From Topomyia yanbarensis (Eukaryota > Arthropoda > Insecta > Diptera > Culicidae), in NCBI RefSeq assembly GCF_030247195.1, contig NC_080671.1, positions 201,914,897 through 201,978,896 of the forward strand: a stretch of DNA of 64,000 nucleotides, read 5' to 3'. Position numbers and translations under genes: made by a program. Positions 35,059 to 46,599 of the stretch are shown here, piece after piece (the first letter of the stretch is position 1; each line of letters opens with the position of its first letter). The notes below the pieces were generated by a model. It did not search any database and was not told the origin of the DNA. It saw only the letters and a list, made by a program, of their open reading frames with translations.

Positions 35059-38000
35059 TCAGGAATCAGAATATATTGGCTCAAATGGCACGTTTCCCGT
35101 ACATAGTCGGGGATTTGTGCCTTGCCGTGTATTTTCATCATTTCCTGAGCGGAAGGAAAGGACAAGGAGTTGTGGGGAAGAAGAATTGGAAGGGTGGGAA
35201 AAATAACAGCACAAAACAAAAATAAACAACAGGTAAGTTAAACTCACAAGTAGTTCACCTTGGCTAAGGGCCTTGATTGCAGCCTGACTATCGGAGCAGA
35301 AGTTTATAACTCTGCCGGACAAACTCAGTTGAAGGGCCGATTGCACCCCGCACATAATCGCAAAGATTTCTGCTTGGAATACAGTACAGTATCTACCTAG
35401 TGAGTGAGATTGTTCCAATCTCATTTCACGACAGTAGACACCAGCACCAGCACGTCCCTCCATCAGAGAACCGTCAGTGTAACAGACCACTTGCGTTTGT
35501 TGTTGTCTTTCCATAAAGCCAGACAACCACTCTTCTCGAAAGGGAATCTTCACATGGAATGTCCTGTAAGGAAAACTACAAGTAAGTGTAATATCGCTGG
35601 GAGCAAGAATATCTTCACCCCATGTAACCATTTGTGACCACAATCGTGTATGACTGGTAGCAAGATCAACATGATTACTGTTCCAAAGCCCAGTAACCTG
35701 CAGTCTGTATGCACATGATAGTGCTTCTTGTTTGAGGTGTATGTGTAATGGTTTGATATTTAGAAGTGCCTCAAGAGCAGCAGTCGGAGTCGTGGTGAAA
35801 GCACCAGTCAACGCCATGAGCGCCATTCTTTGCAGATGGTTTAGCTTTGACTGGACTGTCACCACCTCTCCCTTCTGCCACCACACAAGGCATCCGTATG
35901 ACAGTATTGGACGTACAATTGTCGTGTAAATCCAATAGATGTATTTAGGTTTGAGACCCCAGGTCTTACCAAAAGTTCGTCTGCACTGCCCGAAGGCCAT
36001 GCACGCTTTCTTGACTCTGAACTCAATGTGAGCAGACCAATTCAGTTTGGAATCCAATATGACTCCAACGTATTTGACTTGATCTGCACACATTAGCTCA
36101 GAATCAAAGAACTGCAAGGGACGAACCCCGGTTGTTGTTCGCTTCTTCGTGAAAAGAACCATTGAAGTTTTGCTTGGGTTAACTGATAGTTTAACTTATC
36201 GACACCACTGTTCGACCGCTCTTAATGCCTGTTGCATTATGTCAAAGATTGTTCCGATGCAAAATCCAGTAATTAGTATTTGGTAATCGTCAGCGAACCC
36301 GTAGGTTGGAAATCCAAGCTCATTGAGTTTCTTCAACAAGCCGTCAGCTACTAAGTTCCATAACAAAGGTGACAGAACGCCGCCCTGAGGACAACCGCAA
36401 ATACTCAACTTCCGTATCTCAGCCTGTCGCAGTGACGAGCAAAGTATGCGGTTACTAAGCATTGCGTTTATCCAACCCGAGATATATGCAGGTATCCCAT
36501 GACCACGCGTCGCTTCCAGAATAGACTGGAAGGACACATTGTCAAAAGCACCCTCAATATCTAGGAATACGCCTAAGCTAGATTGCTTGAGCGAGAAGGC
36601 TTTCTCAATGTTGTAAACAACATCGTGAAGCAGAGTGATCGTGGATCTCCCACACTGATATGCATGTTGCATTTTGTGCAGTGGATATTCAACAAAACTA
36701 ACGTTCCTGATGTGATGATCGATTATCCGTTCCAAAGCTTTCAGAAGAAAAGAACTTAAGCTGATAGGCCTAAAACTCTTGGCTCCTTCATAGCTTGAGC
36801 GCCCCCCTTTGGGAATAAATCTAACAGTTATTTCTCGCCATGCTTTCGGGATATACCCGGTAGCAAGACTGGAAAGCAAAATCTTTTTCAAGACATGTTT
36901 AAGAATATCAAATCCCTTTTTCAGTAGCACGGGAAGTATTCCATCTTTTCCGGGTGATTTGCATGGAGCAAAGCTGTCAACTGTCCACTTGATCGATTCA
37001 GTGGAAACCAATGTGCGTGCTAACGCCCACGAGTCCAAATCACCAGAATGACATCTGTGAACAGTGTTCAACTCCGGATCGATACAACCTGGAAAGTGTG
37101 TGTCGAAGAGACAATTAAGAACATCTTTTTCGTCCGTCACATAAACACCATCTCTGGTTTTTAAGGAGTTCATCTGAAAATCATTCGATTTGGAGAGAAT
37201 TTTATTTAAGCTGCTAGCCTCGTTCAGACTAGAGACATTAGTGCATAGGCTTTGCCAGCCAGCCCGTTCTGCAGATCTAAGACATTTCTTATATGCACTA
37301 CAAGCTGACCAGAAAGCCCTGGAGTCATCACGCTGACGCCGGTTCCAAGCTCTTCTCATAACTTTCTTCATTCTTTCATGCTCAGCCCTCCACCAAGGGG
37401 TTCCTCTAGTCGATTTAATAGTACGAAGTGGACAAGCTTCTTCGTTGGATGCTAATATGAATGAGTTTGTCGTATCCACGACGTCATCTAAGTCGACTAG
37501 TTGACTAATTGTTGGAAAATATCCATGAAATTTAGTCGCCAAGTTTTCCAAAAAGAGGTCCCAGTTTGTAGATTTAGGATTACGATATGTCATAACATTG
37601 AAGGTGACATCAAAATGGTCGAAAAATATATATATATGATCGGATAGAGACGGTTCAGTTTCATTTGGAACCTGCCAATTTCCCAGCTCATGCAAAATTC
37701 TATCAGAGCAAAGTGTTATGTCTAACACCTCCTCCCTCCCAGAACTCGCAAAAGTTGGTCGGTTTCCCACATTCAGAATATTGAGATTTGTACTACTCAT
37801 GCACTCCATCAGTTCAGAGACTCTCACATTGATGTCTGAGCTGCCCCAAATGATGTGATGAGCATTCGCATCCCTCCCGATAATGAGCGGAAACCCATTT
37901 CTGCTACAATATGATACAACGCTTTTGAAATCATCAGAAGGAGATGACGTTATGCGGTAGGTATGCTGAACAATATATATATTTTGTCTACGTTTCCGAC

Positions 38001-39118
38001 AGTCAGTGTAAATGTGACAACACAGATATCGCGAGTTGTGAGCTCCGATATGAGACACGCGCCAATAGCTTTATTTACAAGAATGCAAGCACGAGGCATT
38101 TCACGTGGGTTAGTCATGCCTGTCTTGTTGTAAGCAATGAAGGCAGTGTTAAGTAACTTTCCAAAATAGAAGTTTCCTTTATGGAAATACGGTTCTTGAA
38201 CCAATGCTATGGAAGCTTTACCTTCCTGCATATGTCGAGATAAATTCATAGTTGCTGTACGTTTATGTTGGAGATTGATTTGTGCTATTCTAACCATTGT
38301 TGATTAGAGAACTGTACATTTCATCTCCAACATAAATTGCACAACAACTAGAGGACAGTAAGCGAGTTGGGATGTTAACGCATATAGCGATCCATATTAG
38401 GTTTAAATGGGACACGATCATCTGATTCCCACGATTTGCGAAGAAAATAATGGTCCACTGTGTAAGAGATTCGCATAACACAGTAAGGGCAAAACCCAAA
38501 ATGCTCCGTGCGCGACTGGCATATTTTAGACCCTCCAGTCATCAAGTCCTCGGCACGGAACCACACCTTGACTTAGAGTCTCCTACTTTCAGTCGCCTCC
38601 TACGACATGGGATCAGGACCGCAGTGGCTTAATTCTTGGCCGGATATCACACGGCCTCTGGGCAGGTTCATCTGTACACATCGAAATTTGATATTCGAAA
38701 TTCAACAAAACTTCACCGAACTACCATCAGCCTAGAGTCTCAGCAAGCCCCCAGCCAACAAAAATTCGGCAAAATTAAGCGGATCATCGGTGAAAAAAAA
38801 CTTCGGTGCGTAGAGTGAACGTTCCACTGCGTAATGCAGCATACTGGGAAGTTCGTCCAACTCTTCCCAGGCTCCGTTCGCCATTGAGAATATTTTAAAC
38901 CCCCTCAACAATTTTATCCATAGCACGGGTCGCAAAACACTATGGAATTGGGGTTCTCTGTTTGGTGGATTTTTACCACTGGAACAGGTAGTCCGTAGTG
39001 TAATTCTTAGCCGGTTGAAACAACCACTACCGACACTACACGGCTTATCTAGGCTGATCGGTGAAAGAAGCTGACATTGAAGGACATCTTCCATATTTAG
39101 ATGGGCGAACAGCCGTCG
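35059..39118 (-). pseudogene. minus-strand LINE copy B (endonuclease-RT-RNase H), nearly complete
   Basis: It is read right to left. A ~0.8-kb leader precedes a start at 38,297 (MVRIAQINLQHKRTATMNL). The APE endonuclease has LVQEPYF and GRDANAHHIIWGSSDIN. A frameshift lies in an AT-repeat near 37,975. RT follows with FRPISLSSFLLKALERI, GVFLDIEGAFDNV, CPQGGVLSPLLWNL and GFADDYQI (about 36,290-36,780). A TAA stop lies at 36,196-36,198, after EQWCR. The same frame then runs to 35,259 through the thumb and an RNase H with CYTDGS, FQAEIF and FCSDSQAAIKAL, so the D-E-D residues are present. The last RNase H part and zinc tail are missing. 35,059-35,258 may be 3'UTR or foreign sequence. It is the same family as 24,645-30,945. 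RNase H places it near the I/Outcast/LOA groups. Confidence 0.8.
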
Positions 39119-39282
39119 TCAAGATTATGAGTGCATATTAAATTGATCAAACGTAGTTTTGTGTTGTATTTGACCAGAACTACAACCTTTAACAGTTCAC
39201 TTGAAAAGTATATTCATGTAGACAGGCAACATCGAGCCTGAAACCGGCCGGCAAAACTTTTTAATTATTTTTATCGTTAGTA
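39119..39282. repeat. direct repeat flanking the minus-strand LINE (right copy)
   Basis: Same orientation as 34,841-35,058 and shorter by 54 bp, chiefly one internal block. It adjoins the presumed 5' end of LINE copy B. Confidence 0.7.
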
Positions 39283-39432
39283 AGGCCAATAAGTGTTGTG
39301 TCCTGTCTCGCGACGCGTTTTTGTGATCCTAGTTTGAGAAATTTGACATACAATACAACAAAAGTTGGCAGTGAAGATTCGTTGTTGTGGCACATACATG
39401 TATGATACAATCGCTCTTCTTCGTTCTCTTCC

Positions 39433-39440
39433 CACACGCT
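39433..39440. repeat. 8-bp target-site duplication CACACGCT (left)
   Basis: Pairs with CACACACT at 39,683-39,690 (7 of 8 identical). Confidence 0.55.
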
Positions 39441-39682
39441 CAGTGGCGGATCCAGGGAGAGGATCCTGGGGGTCCGGACCTTTTCCGATTTTTTTACTTG
39501 TTGAGAAAATTTAAATTAGTTTCAATTTTATATTGGTTTCGAACTCGCAAATCTTTCCAAACCAAATTTGACTAAAAAAATACATTCATTAAATAAGATT
39601 ATTACGTATCACGAATTGTACAATGCTAATTTTCAAGTCGAAATTCCACAATTTCTGAATTTTTTTTCTTGATCCGCCCCTG
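39441..39682. mobile_element. hAT-type MITE (242 bp)
   Basis: Left end CAGTGGCGGATCCAG and right end, reverse-complemented, CAGGGGCGGATCAAG (13 of 15 match). An imperfect 8-bp duplication flanks it. CAGNGG ends with 8-bp duplications are typical of hAT. The interior is AT-rich and non-coding. Confidence 0.65.
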
Positions 39683-39690
39683 CACACACT

Positions 39691-41398
39691 ATTGAATTTG
39701 TTCAACTGTCAGAAAGCATGCTCTAATGTCGGTTGATGAGCTACCGACTGAACGAAACACAGAAAAGAACCGCCACTGCGATGGATGAAGATTTGTGCGG
39801 AAGTTGCAGGAAACCGTGAATACAGAGGTCTAGACTGAAATTGAAAATAAATCACACTAATTTGATAATTGAAGTGCAATTATTCAAATCGCTTAATCGG
39901 CTGATCGCAGAACTAATACCAATGGTCGCATTGATTTTTAATAGTGTCAGAAAATCTTTTGGAAGAATTTTTGACTTCTCCTTTCAACCTATTCGTTTCG
40001 TGCTACCAGAACAGTTGCGACTCGTGGCAGGAAGCGGACAAGTTGAGCACATGATAGCGAAGAAACGAAAAATAACGACTGTATAATCGAAGATAATTAC
40101 ACATAAATTTCAGTTGCGCCTGACGTTACTCTCGTCTTGCGAGTGATTAATGTTTTAAGCAGTATCTCAGTTGGCTGTGCGCATCGGGAATCGTCCAGGC
40201 AGGCGAGATGTGTATGCGGCGATTCGGCGCACCACTTGTACGCCTTGTAAAATATAGTATGTGATTCCATCAGCATGACGGTAAGCAGCGGAACGAAGAG
40301 GAAACTCAAAACCAGGAAAATTTATTGTTTCTGAAGTCTCATTTAGTTTTATTCGTTTTATCGAGGGCTGGTAACCTTAGCAAAAAAGACAGACGACGAC
40401 ACATGGTTCTGAGGGACTCGTCCAGTAACATAACTAAGAGTAAGCGAGAACAAGCACTGTTCTTGGAGCGCAGTGAGCATAAGACAAACCGGATAGCTGC
40501 GTGAGGAACAAATGTGCGAAGCGGAAACACCAACAGACACAGGCGGAATTTATTCTGACATCATGACAAACAACATTGGACAACAGCGAGGCACTTCACA
40601 CGGTACTGGTGCTAATTGAAAGACTGAGTAATTAACTTATAAATAACGAAAACGTTTGGTTATTCAGTTTTAACTTTTTGTTACAAAATCATTTATTTAT
40701 TCTTGTCTGTATCTTTTCGTACATCTTAGGATAATTAATAATTTTTGCGGCTTGTTACTTTAATTCTTATATCTTTCCCCTCTCTTGAATCTTAATTTTG
40801 ACTGTACAACTTGTTTATAACTGCAAAATGAAATTACTAAACTTTACAGAAATCCATCTTCGCGTGGACTGTTTCACTACATCTTTTGAACAAAATAAAC
40901 AAAATATTTAGTTGAAAAAAAAATATCCTTGCATACCGAAACGTAATTTTCTGTAAAAAATAAATAAACTTTTAATTTACTGAACAGTTTAACTTAAAAA
41001 ATTCGAATCGAAAGTAAAGTGAGAGATTACCGTGCTGCCTATATACGAATCTAAGTCAATAGCACAAAATGCGTCGGTATATCCTAAATGCGTCAGACAA
41101 TTTATTCCGTATTCCCTATGACGCTGCAGATTTAACATGAAACCATGGCTTGAAACTAGTTTGAAGAATGATTTCTGTTTGTTTTTATTTGGTTTGGCTT
41201 CGTTTTAGAGAAAGATGAATTGTAGAAAATCTTGAAACTAGTTTTACAGCCACGATTTGGTATACACATTTTCGACTACCACTAGTCTGCTAGAACCGGG
41301 ATCAATCCTTCTAATTATTCCTTTTTGCGATAGAATAAGGTTAATATCACAGATTTATAGAAAATAACACCACGGCACTCCGACTGGAAAGAGATGTT
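39691..41398. other. noc downstream flank
   Basis: No separate gene recognised. Part of it should be the noc 3'UTR on the minus strand. AATAAA-type signals for that strand (TTTATT here) occur, for example near 40,691, but none can be chosen with confidence. Confidence 0.35.
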
Positions 41399-42959
41399 TT
41401 ACTGATGAACGGCTGCTCCCATCCGTTGACTGTACAAGGCGGCGGCATACGGCGAATAGTATTGACCGAACGCGGCTGGGTTAAACGCTGCTCCGTAAGG
41501 TGACCCAGGAAGGCCTGCCGGAATTGCTCCAGGTTTAGCGTAGGGATGATACCTGGCAGCAGACAGCGGACTAAGCGGAGGATTTGGGTAACCTCGGTGC
41601 ATAGATGATGGTGGAAAGATTCCGCTTAATGGCATCAACTGTTGCTGAAGAGCTAGTGCCGCCGGATCAGATAAATTGGCGGTGTGCGTACGAAGATGAG
41701 ACAACAGCTCATCAGTAGTGTTGAAACGTTTTCCGCAATACGAATCTCCCATGACCCAGTTGCACATATACGGACGGCCGGGTTGCGTCGCTGCTGGTGA
41801 ATATGGATAACCTGGTGGCAATGTACCCATAGCCATGGCTAGACTGTACTTTTGGTGATCACATTGAGTACAACCAGCTGGACACTGACCACCCATCATC
41901 ATCTGATGGTTATGCGCCGAGAACTGACATCCGGTACAATAAGGGTCTTTGCATATGGGAACCAGGGTTTCACCTCCAGAAGGAGTTTTAACACGAGTGT
42001 AACTGAGGTAAGGGTTTGCACCGGCAGCAGCAGCTGCTGCTGCTGCTCCGGGATATGCGGCCGCCAGCATAGCAGCATGATGATGGCTGAAGGCTCCGGC
42101 AAACGGTGGTCGAAACGCAGGATTGGTGTGATCAATTCCCGACGGTGATGGCATTCCCGTCATAGGATTGATACCATAAGCGCCGGGTTTGTATCCTTGC
42201 ATGTCTTTAGCACCTTGAAACATTTCCGCTCCTGAACGTACAATCGGACTGGAAGCAGTTTTGTCACGATCACTCGGTGAACTGGTTTTTCTACTGCTCC
42301 CTTCCGGTGTACTCTTTCCATTGTCACTAACTTCATTACTCTTCATGTGTACACTTCCTGAGCGACCAGGAGATTCCGCACTACCACGGGACGAAGTGCG
42401 TACATCTTTCTTAATTTCATTATTATTAATATGATTCACACTATTATTGTTTAACACATCACTTCCACTACTCATCTTTGATGATGGACGATCTTCATTC
42501 TTCACTTTCGTTGTTAGCACATTCATTTCATAAGGTTTGAAAGCTAACTTGATCTCCGGAGATGAATCCGATTTTTCGGTTTTCACCGACGGGGACCGCG
42601 AACTAGATGAATTCATGCCGTTTTCCATCGAGGCTGCCGAAGATGCTGACGACGACGACGATTTTTTGGTTTTCTCCGACGGTGAAACAAGAGACTTTAC
42701 AGTTATATTTCCTGAATCTGCTCCAATTTGGCTACAAGTTTGCGCCAACAACGCCAATGGACTTTTCTTGGAATCCAACTGTAATGCGAGATAGGAAAAG
42801 ATATTATTTGATTTGTCACAGAAAACGTTTTTTTGTCTGTTTATTTGTTAATGCTTTTGCAATGAAACCTACCGACGTCGGCAGCGGCGACATGTAATCT
42901 GGTTGAAGGTACTGGTTATTTCCAACTTGCAACATTGCTGCTCCGTCCAGTATCACCAT
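41399..42959 (-). CDS. noc: Noc/Elbow NET-family zinc-finger transcription factor
   Basis: Two coding exons join 42,959-42,873 and 42,778-41,399 into 488 aa. Exon 1 (29 aa) carries NNQYLQPDYMSPLPTS and exon 2 begins LDSKKSPLALLAQTC, matching the continuous N-terminus of Drosophila Noc/Elbow. Visible parts: the SPLALLAQTCSQIGAD box (35-50); serine-rich acidic linker; FKPYE (109-113), a Groucho-binding-type motif; a polyalanine run (about 273-281); the Cys cluster CKDPYCTGC (305-313), Sp/buttonhead-box-like; one C2H2 finger (C368, C377, H390, H394); and a proline/tyrosine-rich tail. NET proteins are nuclear co-repressors acting in appendage, tracheal and eye development. Drosophila has paralogs noc and elB. 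I use noc, though this may be the single mosquito ortholog of both. No other host gene is nearby, as is usual for genes with large regulatory domains. Confidence 0.93.
42779..42872 (-). other. noc: noc intron 1 (94 bp)
   Basis: The donor G|GTAGGT and the acceptor TTACAG|TTGG obey GT-AG. The intron is phase 0, and splicing restores the conserved PLPTS-LDSKK junction. TTG at 42,778 is therefore a leucine codon, not a start. Confidence 0.9.
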
Positions 42960-45146
42960 TTGGGTGTGTAATCCAAAATTGTAGAAATCCAGCCCAAATG
43001 ATATTTCTTTTCTTTTGTTTATTTTTTCAACTACTCTCTTCACGAGCTGTTATCCAGTTATTTTATTATCCTTTAATATCAAACAGCACCTTTGGATTCT
43101 TCTTCACACCACTGGGATTTACTCCCGAGTAACAACTTTGCCACTCCACTCAATTACTCAGCTAGTAACTTCCACCTTATCCACTCAATTTCTCCTCGTG
43201 TAGTACAGTAGTATCCCTTCTTCTCCACCATTCGGCGCACATGAAACATCTAAACTCTTCAATAAATCCAACGTTTTGGTGATCCGAGCTCCGAGAAAGA
43301 GCTGTTAACGGCCCGACAGACAAACTCAAACTGAAAACTGGATATCACGAAACGATTTATGGCCATAACGAGCGAATGCACATTTCCATCATGGTTTCCT
43401 TCTTGACTACAACGTCGGCCAATCGGAGCGCTACAAAGCATGCGCCCCTCTACTCGCACACCGTCAAACACCGAGAGAGGTGAGCTTTTCCATCTTACTC
43501 ACTCTACCACCATGCTATGGTGCTTTCCATCCTTCTTCGACCTGCTGGGTTTTGCTTTCGGTTGATTTTACTTCCTTTATACATTAACTTTACACTTAAT
43601 GGTGTAGAGAAAAAAATGCTATGTTGATTCACGATTCAGAGCATATGAGCATAGCAAGTGAGCGGAATTGAAAGAAAAAGAGCAGTTTACTCAAAATCTC
43701 TGGATTCAAAGCGGAAAACGTAAACATACACTGGTGTTGGTAAAGGGGAAATTCTGTGTTGGCAGAATTGATAATTGAATAGATTTGTCTCATTTTTTAA
43801 AATAATGTCAAAACAAAAAGACAACATTTTATATTTCAGTTCAATGTTCAATATTCAGTGTATTGTTTCAAGAACCAATTCACGTACTCCGACACTATAA
43901 TTGTTGTGATCCTGCTACAATTACGATATTTTCATGTAATTATTATAAAAGTTTTATTTAGTATTTGTTCCAAGTAACACAAATCTGGCATCTCTGACCG
44001 CCTATGCGCACAACAGTTAATTACTCGCATACTCATCGTGCCTTTGTGTATATGTCAGATTTCCCTTGAAAGTGTTTCGCGTTGGGTAGTTTGTTTGTCT
44101 TCGGTTTGCCACCCAGGACGATGTTGCTGATGGGATCGTGAACCAAGTATGCCGCCACTACACTCAGCCGACGACGTTGCCGTCAACAATGATGATGTTC
44201 ATGTTGATGGCAGTCAAATCGTTGCTTTTAGCTGACCGAACCGCAGTTGACGAGCTGCTCGCTCTTTTGATATGACACGACCGCTATACACTACACAGCA
44301 TTCAACGGCCCGTTCCAACATTCGCGTTCTCTTACCACACCGCACCACAGCATCCATAGCGCAAACCGTAGCGCACAAAAGACGTGAGAAAACCACTTCT
44401 GGGGTAAACATCGGATCCGTCGGTTAGATTCAATGAAACAAGACAGCACATGACGCTGTTGGGTGGTGGCGGAACGCTAGTGAAGATCATAACTCAGACA
44501 CCTCATTTTGTCTTTCTCTGTAAAGCTTACCGTTCCTTGCTCGCGGCGACTACTTGGGTTATGTTTTTTTCTTCTTCCACTGCCTTTCATATACTTCTCA
44601 AACGAAGATAAATGAGCGACTGAACAACCAACTGCGGGAAAATGAAGAAAAATCAACAAATTCCAAATGTCGTAGAATATAATAATCGCCGCCGGAACGA
44701 AAGGAAAATAAATGCATTAGTGCCAGGCAAAACATTTCAAATTTTGACACTGCGATAATAAATACCTACATGAAAAACTTCAGGCAATAACAAAAATCTC
44801 GACGTTTTCAGAGAATTGCGTTTTTGTTTTGTCACTGTTTTTTCCGCTTGTTTTTCTAAATTATAGGCAATTAGTGATGGTACTTCGGCGAAGGAATATG
44901 GTGAGGCGATACATTTTTTGTTTTGTTTCAGATGTTTTTTATTATGTAGTCACATATAAATAAGCAGCAGGTGGATCAAATATTAAATTGACATAATCCC
45001 CCCTCCCCATCACAAGTCCAGTTTAGCTGACCATCCGTTCAAATTTAATTATTAATTCAAATCAGTTCAAATTACAAATAGTAAAAAACCAAAGTATTAG
45101 AAGGTTAAAAATATATAAGTGGCGTAAAGAACTCTTGTAATGGCAT
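42960..45146. promoter_or_regulatory. noc upstream region
   Basis: This should hold the noc 5'UTR and core promoter on the minus strand, but no single TATA or initiator can be called by eye. 43,200-44,700 is less AT-rich than the flanking DNA and lacks obvious transposons. Open frames on both strands have no recognisable domains. Confidence 0.4.
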
Positions 45147-45846
45147 TTAACCGTTATGTGTCCAACAAAAATATCTGGATGGATCTGGCTCTTGGTAATC
45201 CGGATTTTCCGGAGTAATGTTCCAGTACTAGGATATGATTTGTAAATTTTAATAATTCCCTAGCAATATGAGTATCAAAACTCTTCAAATTGTCTCGGAA
45301 GTCTGTTATTTATTGTTACGGGACCCTAAGGGAATTTGAAAAAATGGAATTGGAATGGAATAGCTACTCACGGCTTCACGGAAACGTTCTCCGGAATGTC
45401 GGTTCCAGGGTCAAATCACCAAATGGTTCCAAAACCACGAGATACAGCCTGCTGAAGCCATTCCAAGAATTTTGATACCCATATTGGCAGTATTCCATTG
45501 AAATGCACAAATAGTATCCCAGCACTGGAACACGCTTCCGACAATCCGGATTCCCGGGAACCGAATTAAGTAACCTGATTCATTTTTACCAAATCTAAAA
45601 GTGGATGAGTTCCTGAATCCAAAACACCTAAAAGTATCAAAATCGGTTTGAAATTACCTTAGTTATTGACATTTCAGTTTTGTGGGTACCCGGGTAGCCA
45701 CGTCGGCATGTTACGTAGTTAAAAAATTCAGGAGCCCCTCCTCACTCCCCCTTACTATATCAACAATATTATTAACCCAAAAGGGAATTTCATTATATGA
45801 TACCTATAAAGGTACCCAGGTACTGCGTCGGACACATAGCGGTTAA
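45147..45846. mobile_element. TTAA-flanked element (692 bp)
   Basis: TTAA (45,147-45,150) is followed by CCGTTATGTGTCC, and GGACACATAGCGG is followed by TTAA (45,843-45,846). The 13-bp arms differ at one base. TTAA duplication suggests a piggyBac-type non-autonomous element. The interior is rich in GGAAT/ATTCC words and non-coding. Confidence 0.6.
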
Positions 45847-46380
45847 TGAGCAAGACACTGGAAGGTGACGTAGGTACATTTTTCAATATTAAGAGCCATA
45901 GCACTCAAGGTAGAGCAAGGAGTTGAAGGATGATAGTTTTGAAACGCGTCAGATTAGCAAACTTATAGCCGTAAGCTCAAACGCGTACTAACTATATTTA
46001 AACCGGACTAACTTTTAAACCGGCCTAAACTATTTTGTAAGCTTTAACCCAACGATGCTGTCATTTATATGACAGCGTTCTGATCTGCGATACACGACAA
46101 TGTTAAAAAACAACAAATTCATGTTAAGAAAATGAGTAAATTAAACAACATGGAGAATTGTTTTTCATTCCGATATTTTCTTGCAGTAAAATAGCTTTTC
46201 TTCGTCATATGTCTCGTTCCATAGCGTGTGAGAACAATTTTGTCACCATGTAATTGAAATGTTTCTGAACTTAAAACTTTAACTTGGTGGATAGTTTATA
46301 GTTGGCCGATAATGTACAGCTTTTTGTAGTGACATAATATTTAATGCACAAAAGAAAATAAGTTTGAAGTGGTTGAACAA
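45847..46380. other. intergenic, no gene seen
   Basis: AT-rich spacer between two MITEs. No feature recognised. Confidence 0.4.
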
Positions 46381-46599
46381 AAGAGATTATAACTACTAGA
46401 GGGAGCAAAGCGCTACTGTCTCCATGTATTCACGGACTGAAACATGGGGTCTCGCTCTAGCATATTGTATCCCATTATTTTGACAGGTTTAAACCCGGGC
46501 AATATGTGTAAAACTAATGGGCCTAGCATATGTAAGAGCGAGATGATAAATTTTCAATGTTAACAGCGACATGCGACCTCTAGTAGTTATAATCCCTTT
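46381..46599. mobile_element. 219-bp MITE with ATTATAACTACTAGAGG ends
   Basis: Left arm GATTATAACTACTAGAGG (46,385-46,402) is inverted at 46,577-46,594, with similar A-rich outer bases. The interior is non-coding. The target duplication is not resolved, so superfamily is unassigned. Confidence 0.6.
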
